Below are positions 42,440 to 51,303 of a stretch of DNA of 51,303 nucleotides, piece after piece. The first letter of the stretch is position 1. Every line of letters starts with the position of its first letter. The notes beneath the pieces were generated by a model. The model was not told the origin of the DNA and searched no databases. It saw only the letters and a program-made list of their open reading frames with translations. Made by a program: the position numbers and the translations under genes. The DNA is from Actinomortierella ambigua (taxonomy: Eukaryota > Mortierellomycota > Mortierellomycetes > Mortierellales > Mortierellaceae), in assembly GCA_016098155.1 (NCBI GenBank), contig JAAAJB010000233.1, positions 1-51,303 of the forward strand, in the 5' to 3' direction.

Positions 42440-44242
42440 TCATTGTACATAGTTGAATGCCGAGAACCGTGTTCCCTTTCCCGAAGCGTTCTGAAGAGTC
42501 CTTTTGCGTGGTGGTGTTGCGCTGTACACCGAGCCACATTCAGATCCGTTCAATGTTGTCGTATCGTCTTGCGACGACGAACAGGTCGTCGATGTCGACG
42601 ATCGGTACCCATCCTTGGATAGGACAGAGCCACATGTCGCTGCTACAGAGGCTGCAGAGGCTGCAATGGCGCCCGCGGCTGAAATGGTCGGCATCGACTG
42701 CTCTTTGGTTGCCGCAGCTGATTCATTGGTGGTAGGTACGCCGCCGGCGGTTCCAAAGGCTGTAGTCATGGGCAATGCTTGGCCCATAGTGGGTCGCTGG
42801 CGTCTTGGGGGTGATGCGACGCTGGTAGGGGGCGAGATGGGATGGGTTGGTGGAGGGGTGGTCGGTGCAGTGATGAGGTGGGTAGGGGAAGGGAGCGGTG
42901 GGTACGGTAGAGGAGAGTCTGGTGAGAACGACGGTGTCGTTGGAGTGGCAGAGTTCATGGTGGTGCCCGTGGTGGAGCGTTCGAGGACGCCCCTCCGAGG
43001 AGCGTCAGTCTGTTTGTCTTGCTGGCCAGCATTGTTGCCATTGTTGTTGCTGCCATTACTAGTGTTTTTGTTGCTGTTATTGTTATTATTATTATTGTTC
43101 TTGTCACTGTCATTGTCATTGTTGTAAACTCTATTGTTTGGTCGATGCATGGCTGCTGAGGGTGCAGAGTGTGACAAGGTGACGATTGTGGCAGGGAGGA
43201 TGGTGGGCGAGAACCGTGGAGGGGACTGATACGCCTCTTGTTGTTGAGGCATGACTGTTGGCGACGAAGGACGGTAGAGTGGGTGGTGGTGGTCGTAATG
43301 GGAGCCAACCACAGATGGATCAAGCATGGCTGCTGGCATTCTTGGCGAACGGTACGACCCAATTGGACGAGGCAACTGGTCCAAGGGCTGAGTACGGATT
43401 TGGTTCTCCTCCTCTTCTTCTCCTCCTCTCCCTCCTTGCGTGCCCTTGTTCTTAGCGGGGTGCTCTCCCACCCTGGCATAGGCTCTGAAAGCCGTACCAG
43501 CCGCCGCAGAAGATAGAGAGGATACTAGGATTGGAGTTGGGGCTGATGCCAAGAGAGCTGTATCGGGCTTCCGCACGTCAGGGACATGCTGAACTGTGCG
43601 TACTGTATGCTCTTCTTTACCACTATGGTCAGTGAGCTCGGCTACTGGTATTCTCGATGGTCCAGCGATAGTTACCTCTACGGGAACCTTCAGCGATCCA
43701 GAAGCAGCAGCAGTGGCAACAGCCGTCAGAGCTGGTGAGACAACGATGCGGGACCTAGGAGTGCCGGGGCGGAGGGCGTTGACGCCGAGGTTCAAAGGAT
43801 CTTCGCTCGATCCAGGCTGCAGAGGTACAGGTGATCGGGGACGCTCTTGGGAGGGGTTTGTTGTTGTTACGGTTGCGGGTATGATCGTGACTGGGGCTGT
43901 AGTTGTTGTCATTCCCGCGGCTACTACCTCATCTCGATGGTTGGCGAGCTCAATGGGGTGCGCTCTCCTTGGTGGTGCCCTGAGCGAGAGGAGTGGGTCA
44001 CGGTAGCGATTGGAGAGCATGTCATTCGTGGGAGATTGAACTAGCAGAGCAGAGCTGTCCCTGTGGTTGTTGTATTCTGGGTAATCGAGTTCAACGGTGT
44101 TGGTGGCCCTTCCAGTAGAAGTTTGACCCTCTGGCCTTGTGGCCCGCTTGACTCTTCTCTTGCAGTAAAAGTAAAAGGAAGCAACAACGACGGCCGAAGC
44201 TCCAGCAATGACAAGCATCGGGGCAAAATCGTTGGCAGGCAT
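42440..44242 (-). CDS. signal-anchor membrane protein with disordered tail
   Basis: Single-exon open frame of 600 aa from the ATG at 44242; the frame is open further upstream but has no ATG there. A very short N terminus (MPANDFAP) precedes one hydrophobic segment (MLVIAGASAVVVASFYFYC, residues about 9-27) and a basic stop-transfer KRRVKR. The N terminus is therefore probably outside and about 570 residues are cytosolic. The cytosolic part is Pro/Ser/Thr-rich with an Asn run near 43060-43120 and no recognised domain. The last 60 residues (SKDGYRSS ... SGKGTRFSAFNYVQ) are less simple and may hold the functional motif. Function unknown. The short anchor plus long Pro/Ser tail resembles the cytoplasmic half of the Kelch-like protein at 15411-18110. 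Confidence 0.65.
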   Translation of the reverse strand: MPANDFAPMLVIAGASAVVVASFYFYCKRRVKRATRPEGQTSTGRATNTVELDYPEYNNHRDSSALLVQSPTNDMLSNRYRDPLLSLRAPPRRAHPIELANHRDEVVAAGMTTTTAPVTIIPATVTTTNPSQERPRSPVPLQPGSSEDPLNLGVNALRPGTPRSRIVVSPALTAVATAAASGSLKVPVEVTIAGPSRIPVAELTDHSGKEEHTVRTVQHVPDVRKPDTALLASAPTPILVSSLSSAAAGTAFRAYARVGEHPAKNKGTQGGRGGEEEEENQIRTQPLDQLPRPIGSYRSPRMPAAMLDPSVVGSHYDHHHPLYRPSSPTVMPQQQEAYQSPPRFSPTILPATIVTLSHSAPSAAMHRPNNRVYNNDNDSDKNNNNNNNNSNKNTSNGSNNNGNNAGQQDKQTDAPRRGVLERSTTGTTMNSATPTTPSFSPDSPLPYPPLPSPTHLITAPTTPPPTHPISPPTSVASPPRRQRPTMGQALPMTTAFGTAGGVPTTNESAAATKEQSMPTISAAGAIAASAASVAATCGSVLSKDGYRSSTSTTCSSSQDDTTTLNGSECGSVYSATPPRKRTLQNASGKGTRFSAFNYVQ

Positions 44243-45460
44243 TGTGTGCGTGCGTTGGGTGTGGGCGTTGGCGTGGGTGTGGTGTGTCTTGGATTCTTTT
44301 GGGGGAGTGAGGGAGGGGGCACGCGTGTCCAAATCGAGGGGAAAGGAATTATGAAATAAACACGGGAGAGAGATAATGCAACGCGAAAAAAATAAGAGAG
44401 AGAGACGAAAAGGGCGCGGGTTCGATCAGCGACGAATGAGGATGGAAATGAATCAATGAAGAAAAAAAAAAAAAGCATTTGCGAGTTCATCGACCCTCTT
44501 TTTCTACTTTCATTTTCTTTCTCTCTTTACACCTCTCTGTGTTTTGACGTTGGTGTACACTCCTCCTCGCCCATCGGAATTCTTCCCTCAGTTTCTTGCT
44601 TCATGTGTGACAAGGAAGTGTTGGGACAGTGTGCCTGTAGATAGCACAGCAGCAGCCCCAGGCTCACCATTGTTTGTCCACCCTTCCCCTCTTCTTCTCT
44701 AATTCATCTGAGCACTTGCTATCTGTCTCTCTCTCTCTCTCTCTTCTCTCTCTTTCCTTTGTTTTCTCTTCAAGGACGGCATCCATTTGAAAAAAAGGGC
44801 TATCGTGTCTTTGTGTGCATTCTCCGTGGTCAGAGAAATGAACAATTAAGCAAGCAGGGGTTGTGTGTAATCGTTGCTGCTGACACCGTCTGGGATGTGC
44901 GACCCAGGCACGTCTTGACCCTCCGTGGTAGCATCTGGGCACGATCCCCTCACGCCGTTTGTACTTTCCCCTTCCCTCCCTACCACCGCCATTAGACCAA
45001 TGCCCCCCCCCCTCTTCCACCATGGCAGATTGTGTACTCATCGATCACCTTCCACCCTGTCCTTCTATTTTGGCTGTGCAACCCCAAGAAGGGATCATCG
45101 ATCCTTTGTCCTCCCCTCCGAGTCGCCATCCCCCGTCTTCTCTCTCTCACTCACTCACTCACTCTCTCTCTCTCTAGTTTCCCTCTCTCCATGTCTTTCT
45201 CTCATGAGTGGGATCCCTCCTAGCATCATTTCCGCCGACAGCTCAAGTGCTCTTTGTGGGCAAGTGACACCTTGTCTACAATTGACTTTGTGGAGGCGGT
45301 GCCAAATACATACCATCGTGTACCAAAAGGTACATTTCGAAAGTAGAGCGTAATGGGGTATCAGGGCAGTACATATTTTTGTATTTTTGTGGGGAGACGC
45401 TCAAATAAAACAAAAAGGGGGAAATGTGCGCAAACAGCTCTACGGTGTCAATGGTAGGCT

Positions 45461-45501
45461 GGTGGGTGGTTGGTTGGTTGGCGGGTTGGGTGGTTGGGCG
45501 G
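45461..45501. repeat. GGTT-type minisatellite, G-quadruplex-like
   Basis: Irregular GGTTGG/GGGTTGGG units with at least eight G-tracts of two or three bases in 41 nt on the plus strand. Confidence 0.8.
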
Positions 45502-47319
45502 TAAAAGGCGAGCTAGCACGCAAAAGCTCATTTCTCCCGCTTGAATGAGTGGATGGAAAAGAGCACACACATCGCATCATAGCAAGGTGGTTCAACCCAG
45601 CGACTAGGATACTTGGCCTTTCCTGCCAATTGCCATGGCTCCCTCTCGTGGTTTTTTCTTCGCTTCTCTAGCCGTTTTGGCCAGAGGAAGAATGATGGTA
45701 GGTCGCTAAACACTGAATATGAACGTACAGGTGCGTGGCTCCCTGATCGGCTAAAATAAGAGGGAGGGGAAGGGCGTGCACTAATTGCTGTGTGTTGCTC
45801 TGTCTCTCTTTTTGGTGGATGGGGGGACGACCCTTTTGGTCAGTAATAAAGTGCTGCAGCAAAATGACCAACACAAAAAAGGCGCTTGTTCCCCTCTGAC
45901 CACATCTCTTTTTTTGGCGCTGTTCAACACATGTGTTCAATATGAAATAAAATGAAAACCCCCCAATGGGCGATCTAAACAAAACAGCGGCGCGGGAAGG
46001 GGGGATAGCCAACGAGCTCTTGCCCCGGAGATTGAGGCACGTCGGTGACATGGCCCGTCCCAAGTACATGTGAATGTACAACATCAACACACCAATCTTC
46101 ATATCGTCGACAAAGAGCTGAGCTAGTCTACTGCATGTAAAGTACATACCGATATTATTGGGCTACTCGCTTGGAGTATCTGGGCTCACGACCTTCTCGC
46201 AATCTGCCTCTTTCCCACTCTCTCTCTCACTCTATCCCTCTCCTCCATCCGCCTGAACCATCAGGGAGATATCTCTGCAGAGCGGAACGTATGCATTGAA
46301 CAAGACAGAAGAACATGCTCGAGGGGATCTTCATCATGATCAATGCCTAATTGCGCTGAAATGAAACGTCCCCTCCCTCCACCAGCGTAGAGTCCGTATC
46401 GCCTTTCTGCCTCCACAACAACCCTCTGGAAAAAAGATCGAGAGATGTGTGTGTGTGTGTGTGTTTGTATATTTTGAACACAGGCCTGTAACGCCTTCCC
46501 ATCTCGCTCATGGCATGTCGCAGGTTGTAACAACCCCCTCACCCTTTGCATATCTGTTTATGTTTATCTGTGGTAAAGCTGAGCTATAAACAAAGATAAA
46601 CAACAAGACGCACAACCAACATTCAGGTTTTTGTGTATGGCATGTATAGTACAACTGCTATGTCATACGAGAGGAGACCAAAGCCTAGTCCTCCTGAGGT
46701 TATTGTTCTTCAGGGCTCCCACTCCCTCAATAATGTCTATCCCCTCGAGCTTGAACGTGATTCGTCCAGACCTGATGCTTAACGCTTACGTCCGCTGCGA
46801 AAGAAGAATATCCTTATTTTTTTCCCTTCACGCCAATTTGTTCACGTTGTCGTTTGTGTTCTATCAGCATACTTTTTTCATACAAGCTCTTTTAAAAAGA
46901 GACGCACAGTAAAAGTCTTATGACGATGGTAACAAAAGCCACGGATCATCGTGCATTCTCATTCCTTGGTATTCTTAGCCCAATTGATACATGCATCTAC
47001 CCTCTGTTCCCGCCCTGATCACAAGGGCAGCTACAACTTCACAATGAGCATAGATTTTTCCTTTGGTCCGGGGACCTGATTTATGGGAGCATTTGTATGC
47101 AAGAACTACCCTTCCCAGGCGGCTAAATCCCTACACAGGTACGTTCAACTAGTCAACTGGTCAACTGTTCATCGATAATATAGTACGTATCAATGTAAAA
47201 ATAACCTGGCGAACCCTTGGATGCATCACCTGTTTGCTGTTGTGTGTGTGTGTGTGTGTGTGTTTTTTTATATTCAAGGCTTTCTGGGGGTAATTTGCGG
47301 TATGGTGCTAGTGGTAGTC

Positions 47320-47348
47320 GTAGTGGTGGTGGTGGTGGTGGTGGCGGT
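47320..47348. repeat. (GGT)n trinucleotide run
   Basis: About nine GGT units with slight interruptions, downstream of a (TG)n stretch at 47240-47262. Confidence 0.8.
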
Positions 47349-47730
47349 GTGACTCTGAGCCAACAAGTATCCTTCTATATACTGTCGCTGGATTTTAGGT
47401 GCCCGTGCCACATCATGTAGGTAGAGCATTGGCATTTATGACAGGGTCGACCTCAAACCATATTCGCGCATGAGAAACGGTCCAACCTTGATCTGGAAAA
47501 AAACTCAAAATACAGTTTGGTGGCAAAATGCAGGTGGACATCGCCACACTCTCTCTCTGAACTCAAGATACACTCGATCGTCTCACCCTCCTCGCCGCGG
47601 AGTGTTGCGCGATTGAAAACATGTGAAAAGGTGAAGAGATGAGGAAAAAATGTGCTTTTTGGAGACGATGCCGCATCCACCGTGAACACACCATCACGAT
47701 CCCTCACACACATGATCTACATAGACTACA

Positions 47731-50018
47731 CTAGACTGCGCTGGCACCCAAAGAGGTGGTGCCAAATGTCATGGGCTTTGAGTTGTCGGGCAGAGAGCCT
47801 TTGAGTGGAATTTGAGGGAGGTAGTTTAAGATGGGGCGTCCAGCATACATGGCATCGAGCGACTTGACGTTGAGCGATCCCGACATCAGCTTGAGCACGA
47901 ATGTGCGTAAGGCCGTCCCGATAAAACTCTGTATGAAGATAGAGAGAATGAACGAGCGGAAAAAAAATAAAAAAGGACAAGGTGAAGCAGGTTGAGTGAG
48001 AGATCATTCAAATGATGGACTATAAATCATTGTAGGGTCTTCTGCCTCACTCCTCAAACTCCCTTACATGGGCACCAACGAGTTGACCAAGTCTCTTTGA
48101 TCCAGACACGGCCTTGCGCGCCTGTGGGGCACGGAGCTCGTAAAACTTTGTAAACACCTTTTCAATGTCTTTTCCATCTCTGCTAGGGAGCTCGTAGAGG
48201 AGGTTAGCAAGACAAATGCAGTCGAGAATACTCTGGTTTGCTCCTAATGATCAAGTATTGGTCAGGTATATCTGTGAGAAAAGGAAAAAAAAACAATGCC
48301 TGCAACAGTTGAAGTTCGACATCATCAGAGAGGATATTTTTGCATCTCACCTTGACCAGCCGCTGGGACAACCTAAGAGTGCCGACAGATAGGTAATAGG
48401 TGGTTAGTCGGGTGCTTTTTTGGGGGTTGGATTGTGTAGGTGCACCAACGCAAGTTGGTTGTAGCATTAGAGGGACAAGTAGAGAGGAGCACTAACTGAC
48501 CTTGTGGCACGCTAAGGAAGACACACAAGAGGACAACACAGGGAAGGTTTTTGTTAGCGTATTGTTGCGACTTGACATGTATATACACAGGGTATGATAT
48601 TTGCGTGGGAAGACACAACGCAACCGTTACACCGCTGCATACCATCGCCAATGAGGAGAGTGCGCTCATGCCACCATGTCTCGTAAAATCGATCCTCGAT
48701 CAAGATGCGACTAATCGACTCGGTATGCTACTCACGCCGCCACAAAGGATATAAAAAAAAAGAGTCGTGAGTACGTTCCTATGGTTGTCCAAAATAGCAC
48801 TTTCCAATATTGTTCAGAGCATACCTCAAAAAGCTTGCCGACAGTGCCTACAATCGGCGCAGGAGCATCGCTAAGATGTCTCTTCAGGTCATCGATGGAC
48901 TCACTGTCCCAGTCCGAGAATCGAAAGTTGGCCTCATCTTTGATATGCCGAGCAAGTGATGGGCCACTGAGGCGCCATCCCAACCTGCCATCTTCAAACA
49001 CCATTGTGTATGCATACTTTTTATGAAACATGAACACCAAGTAGGAGCATATGTCAGTTGCAAACTCGATTTTTTTTATGCTTTCAACACAACAGAGACC
49101 ACTTACAATGTCCTCTTGCGTGGAGGGAAGGATATTGTACATCTTGCACTCATCCTCGGGAAACTTGTACAGGTGATCAATCTTCTCTGTCGTGCCTAAG
49201 ATGGAGAACTGGTCAAAGCGCAACGGCGACGTCTCGGATTTCTTCAGCACTGCGCCATTTTTCTTCATCGTCTCATACAGAGACTGACGCACAGCCGAGT
49301 AGGCACCATCAGCACCGATGACAATGTCACCATGGACAGTGGTGCCGTCGGCACAGCGCACTGTGACCCCTTCGCTGTCTTGCACCAGACCCAGCACCTT
49401 TTTGCCCCAAAAGATCTTTTCCTCTGGGACGTGGCGAAGCAAGGCCAGCATCAGGTCTGGTCTGGAGAAGAGTCGGACGCCATAGCCGTATCTACAGTTG
49501 TCGATGTAAAAAAAAAAAAAAAAAGTACGAGAGGGTTGATGAGCCCTTTCCGTGTGTTTGAAACATGTCAAAAGTACACAACGCACGAACAAAAAATGAT
49601 GTACCTCTCTTCACAGAACGACGAATCGACCCGTCCGATCACAGATAGCTCCTATTTCAAGAAACATGGGATGACAATGGAAAAAAAAAAGTCTGTGCCT
49701 TGAAGTGTACAAGCTTTCATGGCTGTGGATACAATTGCTGATTCTTTTTTTTTTTCATACCTGGTCCATGTAGATGGATCCGACAATATTGGTGCTGGCA
49801 CTTTTGAGATCGTCAAGAATGCCAAGCTGGTCAAAAACGCGCAGGCATTGAGCAGAGAGGCCGATGGAGCTGCCGATGGTCTTAAACTCGTGGGCGCGCT
49901 CGAGAATGGTGTAGCGGATGCCGACGTCGGTGGCCCTTTCGAGCATAATGCCCAGGCTGAGACCCGCAATACCGGCACCAACAATAATCACATTGACTCC
50001 TTTGGTATCAGACGCCAT
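47731..50018 (-). CDS. FAD-dependent monooxygenase B (PHBH/UbiH-like)
   Basis: Paralogue of the monooxygenase at 19959-21897; 457 aa. Nine exons were worked out from splice sites and alignment with A: 50018-49761, 49651-49605, 49491-49107, 49016-48825, 48727-48643, 48511-48501 (11 nt), 48372-48351 (22 nt), 48243-48068, 47928-47731. Motifs: GAGIAG FAD loop, GADGAYSAVR (DG motif), and GDACHKVVPAAGQG (GD motif), which is assembled across three introns, with ACHK supplied by the 11-nt exon. The active-site half has diverged from A (for example YKFPEDE against LPMPVSEDK), so the substrates may differ. The C terminus (RPILNYLPQIPLKGSLPDNSKPMTF) is shared with A. It probably hydroxylates a small aromatic or related molecule; substrate unknown. 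No cofactor residue is missing. Confidence 0.88.
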
Positions 50019-51303
50019 TTTATATTTTTTTTTTAATTTTTTGTTGTTGACTGGTCAGTGCGTCTTGTGAGGTGAAAGAAGAAAGAGGAGAAGGAGGCGG
50101 TGATTAAGGAATGAACATTCAAACGAATGAGATGAATGAAATGGAAAAGAAGTGGGATGAGGAGGGAAGGGTGAGGTAGTATAGTGCAGTGCAGTGCAGT
50201 GCAGTGCGAGCCTTTTCCCGCTAGGAGCCCCGACCTTGTTTCTTTCCCTTCCGAACAGGGCAGTGGGTGCATTTCGATGCGTGGTTGCAGTAGTAGGTTC
50301 TATCTATTCTGCCTGCTGTATGTGAGTTTGTTTGTTAAGTTGGACTCGAGTTTTCTCGTGATTCTCACCGTTACACGGCGGCAATGAGAATGGGTACTCT
50401 CGATGCAATTCCCCCTTTCCCTCTCCTCTCAATTAGACCAATCGCGTCCCCGGCTGTTGTCCCATCCAGGACACAAGACGACGCTCAACACCCTCATGCC
50501 ACTCTTTCCTGAGCAACGGCGACCCCAATGCTGTGGTTCCCTTAGGAACGTCGCATAGTAGCAGATGGTAGATTTCTAGAATGTCCCTCTTCCTTTCTCC
50601 TAGATCCCATCTCCATCAATATCTATGAAGCTGAGATGAAAAACGGTCAAGGAAAAAAGAAGAGAGCGCGCGGTCAAGATTAGATATCAGTCGTGGGGGG
50701 GGGGAAGACACACACACGCCTTGGCCTCCCTTCTGTCTCCCGGTTGAGGGGGTCCACTCGCGAAAACGCCACACTATCAACTATAGTTGACCATGGCGGA
50801 ATTGCAGTGTTGTTTGGATAGGGGTCGAGACCCTTTTTTTTTTGTCTCTTGGCAGCAGCGCAGTGAGTGTGCGCCAATGGGGACTGACGGTTGGCGAGTG
50901 ATTGTAGGCGCGGTCCCCCTTTTTTTAGCGTGAAACCCATTGATGGGAAGGAATGTCGCCCCTCCAAAAGCAAAGTAATGACTGCCATGTCTGGCTCCGG
51001 AGCAAGTACCCTATTGGTGGAGTGGAGAGGAAAAGAAGGCAAGAGGACTAAGAGGACAGGATTGCTGCCAAGCAAGCATCTCGGGGACAGCCCATGATTG
51101 TGGGTCTGTGTGTTGTAGCTGACGCCCAGTCGAGTCATCATCCTAGAGAGAGAAGGGGGACGATGAGAGGAGGCAGAATATACTGCCTTTTTCGACATGG
51201 AGAGAGAACAGAGCGAGAGAGAGAGAGAGAGAGAGAACACAAGAGACAGTATATTACAACATGTGAGACAACTGCAAGGTTGTCATACCTATGAACTTTC
51301 TAG
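50019..51303. other. upstream region of monooxygenase B to window end
   Basis: It contains T-runs just upstream of the start codon, a GTGCA pentanucleotide array, C/G runs near 50696-50703 and an (AG)n run at 51213-51236. No coding frame or RNA gene is supported. Confidence 0.5.
50183..50207. repeat. (GTGCA)n pentanucleotide repeat
   Basis: About five tandem GTGCA units about 165-190 bp upstream of the monooxygenase B start codon. Confidence 0.85.

Larger units (their letters stand above)
44243..47730. other. 3.5-kb repeat-rich interval without supported genes
   Basis: Scanned on both strands: CT and TCAC tracts (44726-44755, 45145-45175), GGTT repeats (45461-45501), GTGT (46445-46465), GGT repeats (47320-47348) and AT-rich stretches. 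Open frames of up to 159 codons (45668-46147, minus) have no domain or coding-like splice context. An 86-codon ATG frame at 47453-47713 (minus) directly follows monooxygenase B and is unproven. No RNA gene was seen. Confidence 0.5.

Noticed and set aside
45668..46147. 159-codon frame on the minus strand.
   Set aside because: No recognisable motif, irregular composition and no supporting regulatory context.
47453..47713. 86-codon ATG frame on the minus strand just downstream of monooxygenase B.
   Set aside because: No domain, no clear promoter, and it lies in the likely 3' UTR. A TTTTTTTCCAG inside it could be an acceptor, but no matching donor exon was convincing.
19959..50018. A secondary-metabolite cluster formed by the two monooxygenases, amine oxidase and reductase.
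   Set aside because: No backbone synthase, transporter or cluster regulator is present, and unrelated housekeeping genes are interspersed.
1..51303. CRISPR arrays, prophage or bacterial-type operons.
   Set aside because: Introns, eukaryotic domain types and the absence of spaced direct repeats or ribosome-binding-site-led gene strings argue against them.

Overview
This 51.3 kb window looks like nuclear DNA of an early-diverging filamentous fungus, most likely Mortierellomycota or a related Mucoromycota. The evidence is spliced genes with short GT-AG introns of roughly 75-120 nt and CTAAC-like branch points, pyrimidine-rich leaders, many dinucleotide and tetranucleotide tracts, and proteins rich in Ser/Pro/Gln/Thr runs. 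The placement is inferred; no marker gene was searched. I read 14 protein-coding genes. I found no rRNA, tRNA, CRISPR array or autonomous transposon gene.

Layout: 0.2-3.1 kb, a protein kinase fused to about 15 Sel1 repeats (+). 4.1-10.5 kb, a six-exon WD40 scaffold of the MAPKBP1/WDR62 family (-). 11.2-13.1 kb, an F-box/LRR protein (-). 15.4-18.1 kb, a Kelch-like single-pass membrane protein (+). 18.4-19.3 kb, the U5 snRNP protein Dib1 in five exons (-). 20.0-21.9 kb, FAD monooxygenase A (-). 22.5-29.2 kb, two tandem F-box-like paralogues (+). 29.2-32.3 kb, a gene-poor stretch containing a 640 bp imperfect palindrome. 32.3-32.8 kb, a small unknown protein (+). 33.1-35.1 kb, a type II membrane glycosyltransferase-like protein (-). 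35.9-37.3 kb, an aldo/keto reductase of the arabinose/galactose dehydrogenase type (-). 38.6-41.9 kb, an FAD amine oxidase (+). 42.4-44.2 kb, a signal-anchor low-complexity protein (-). 44.2-47.7 kb, repeat-rich and apparently non-coding. 47.7-50.0 kb, FAD monooxygenase B in nine exons (-), a paralogue of A.

Functionally the genes are a mix: splicing, signalling scaffolds and kinases, ubiquitin-ligase adaptors, secretory-pathway glycosylation and several oxidoreductases. I see no convincing metabolic cluster, although three flavoenzymes and one NAD(P)-dependent reductase lie within 30 kb. The most unusual items are the palindrome, start codons isolated on ATG-only exons in two unrelated genes, 11- and 22-nt microexons in one flavoprotein, and an animal-type WDR62/MAPKBP1 scaffold in a fungus. 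Splice sites were worked out by eye. In every multi-exon gene except the Kelch-like one, the exon lengths sum to a whole number of codons.
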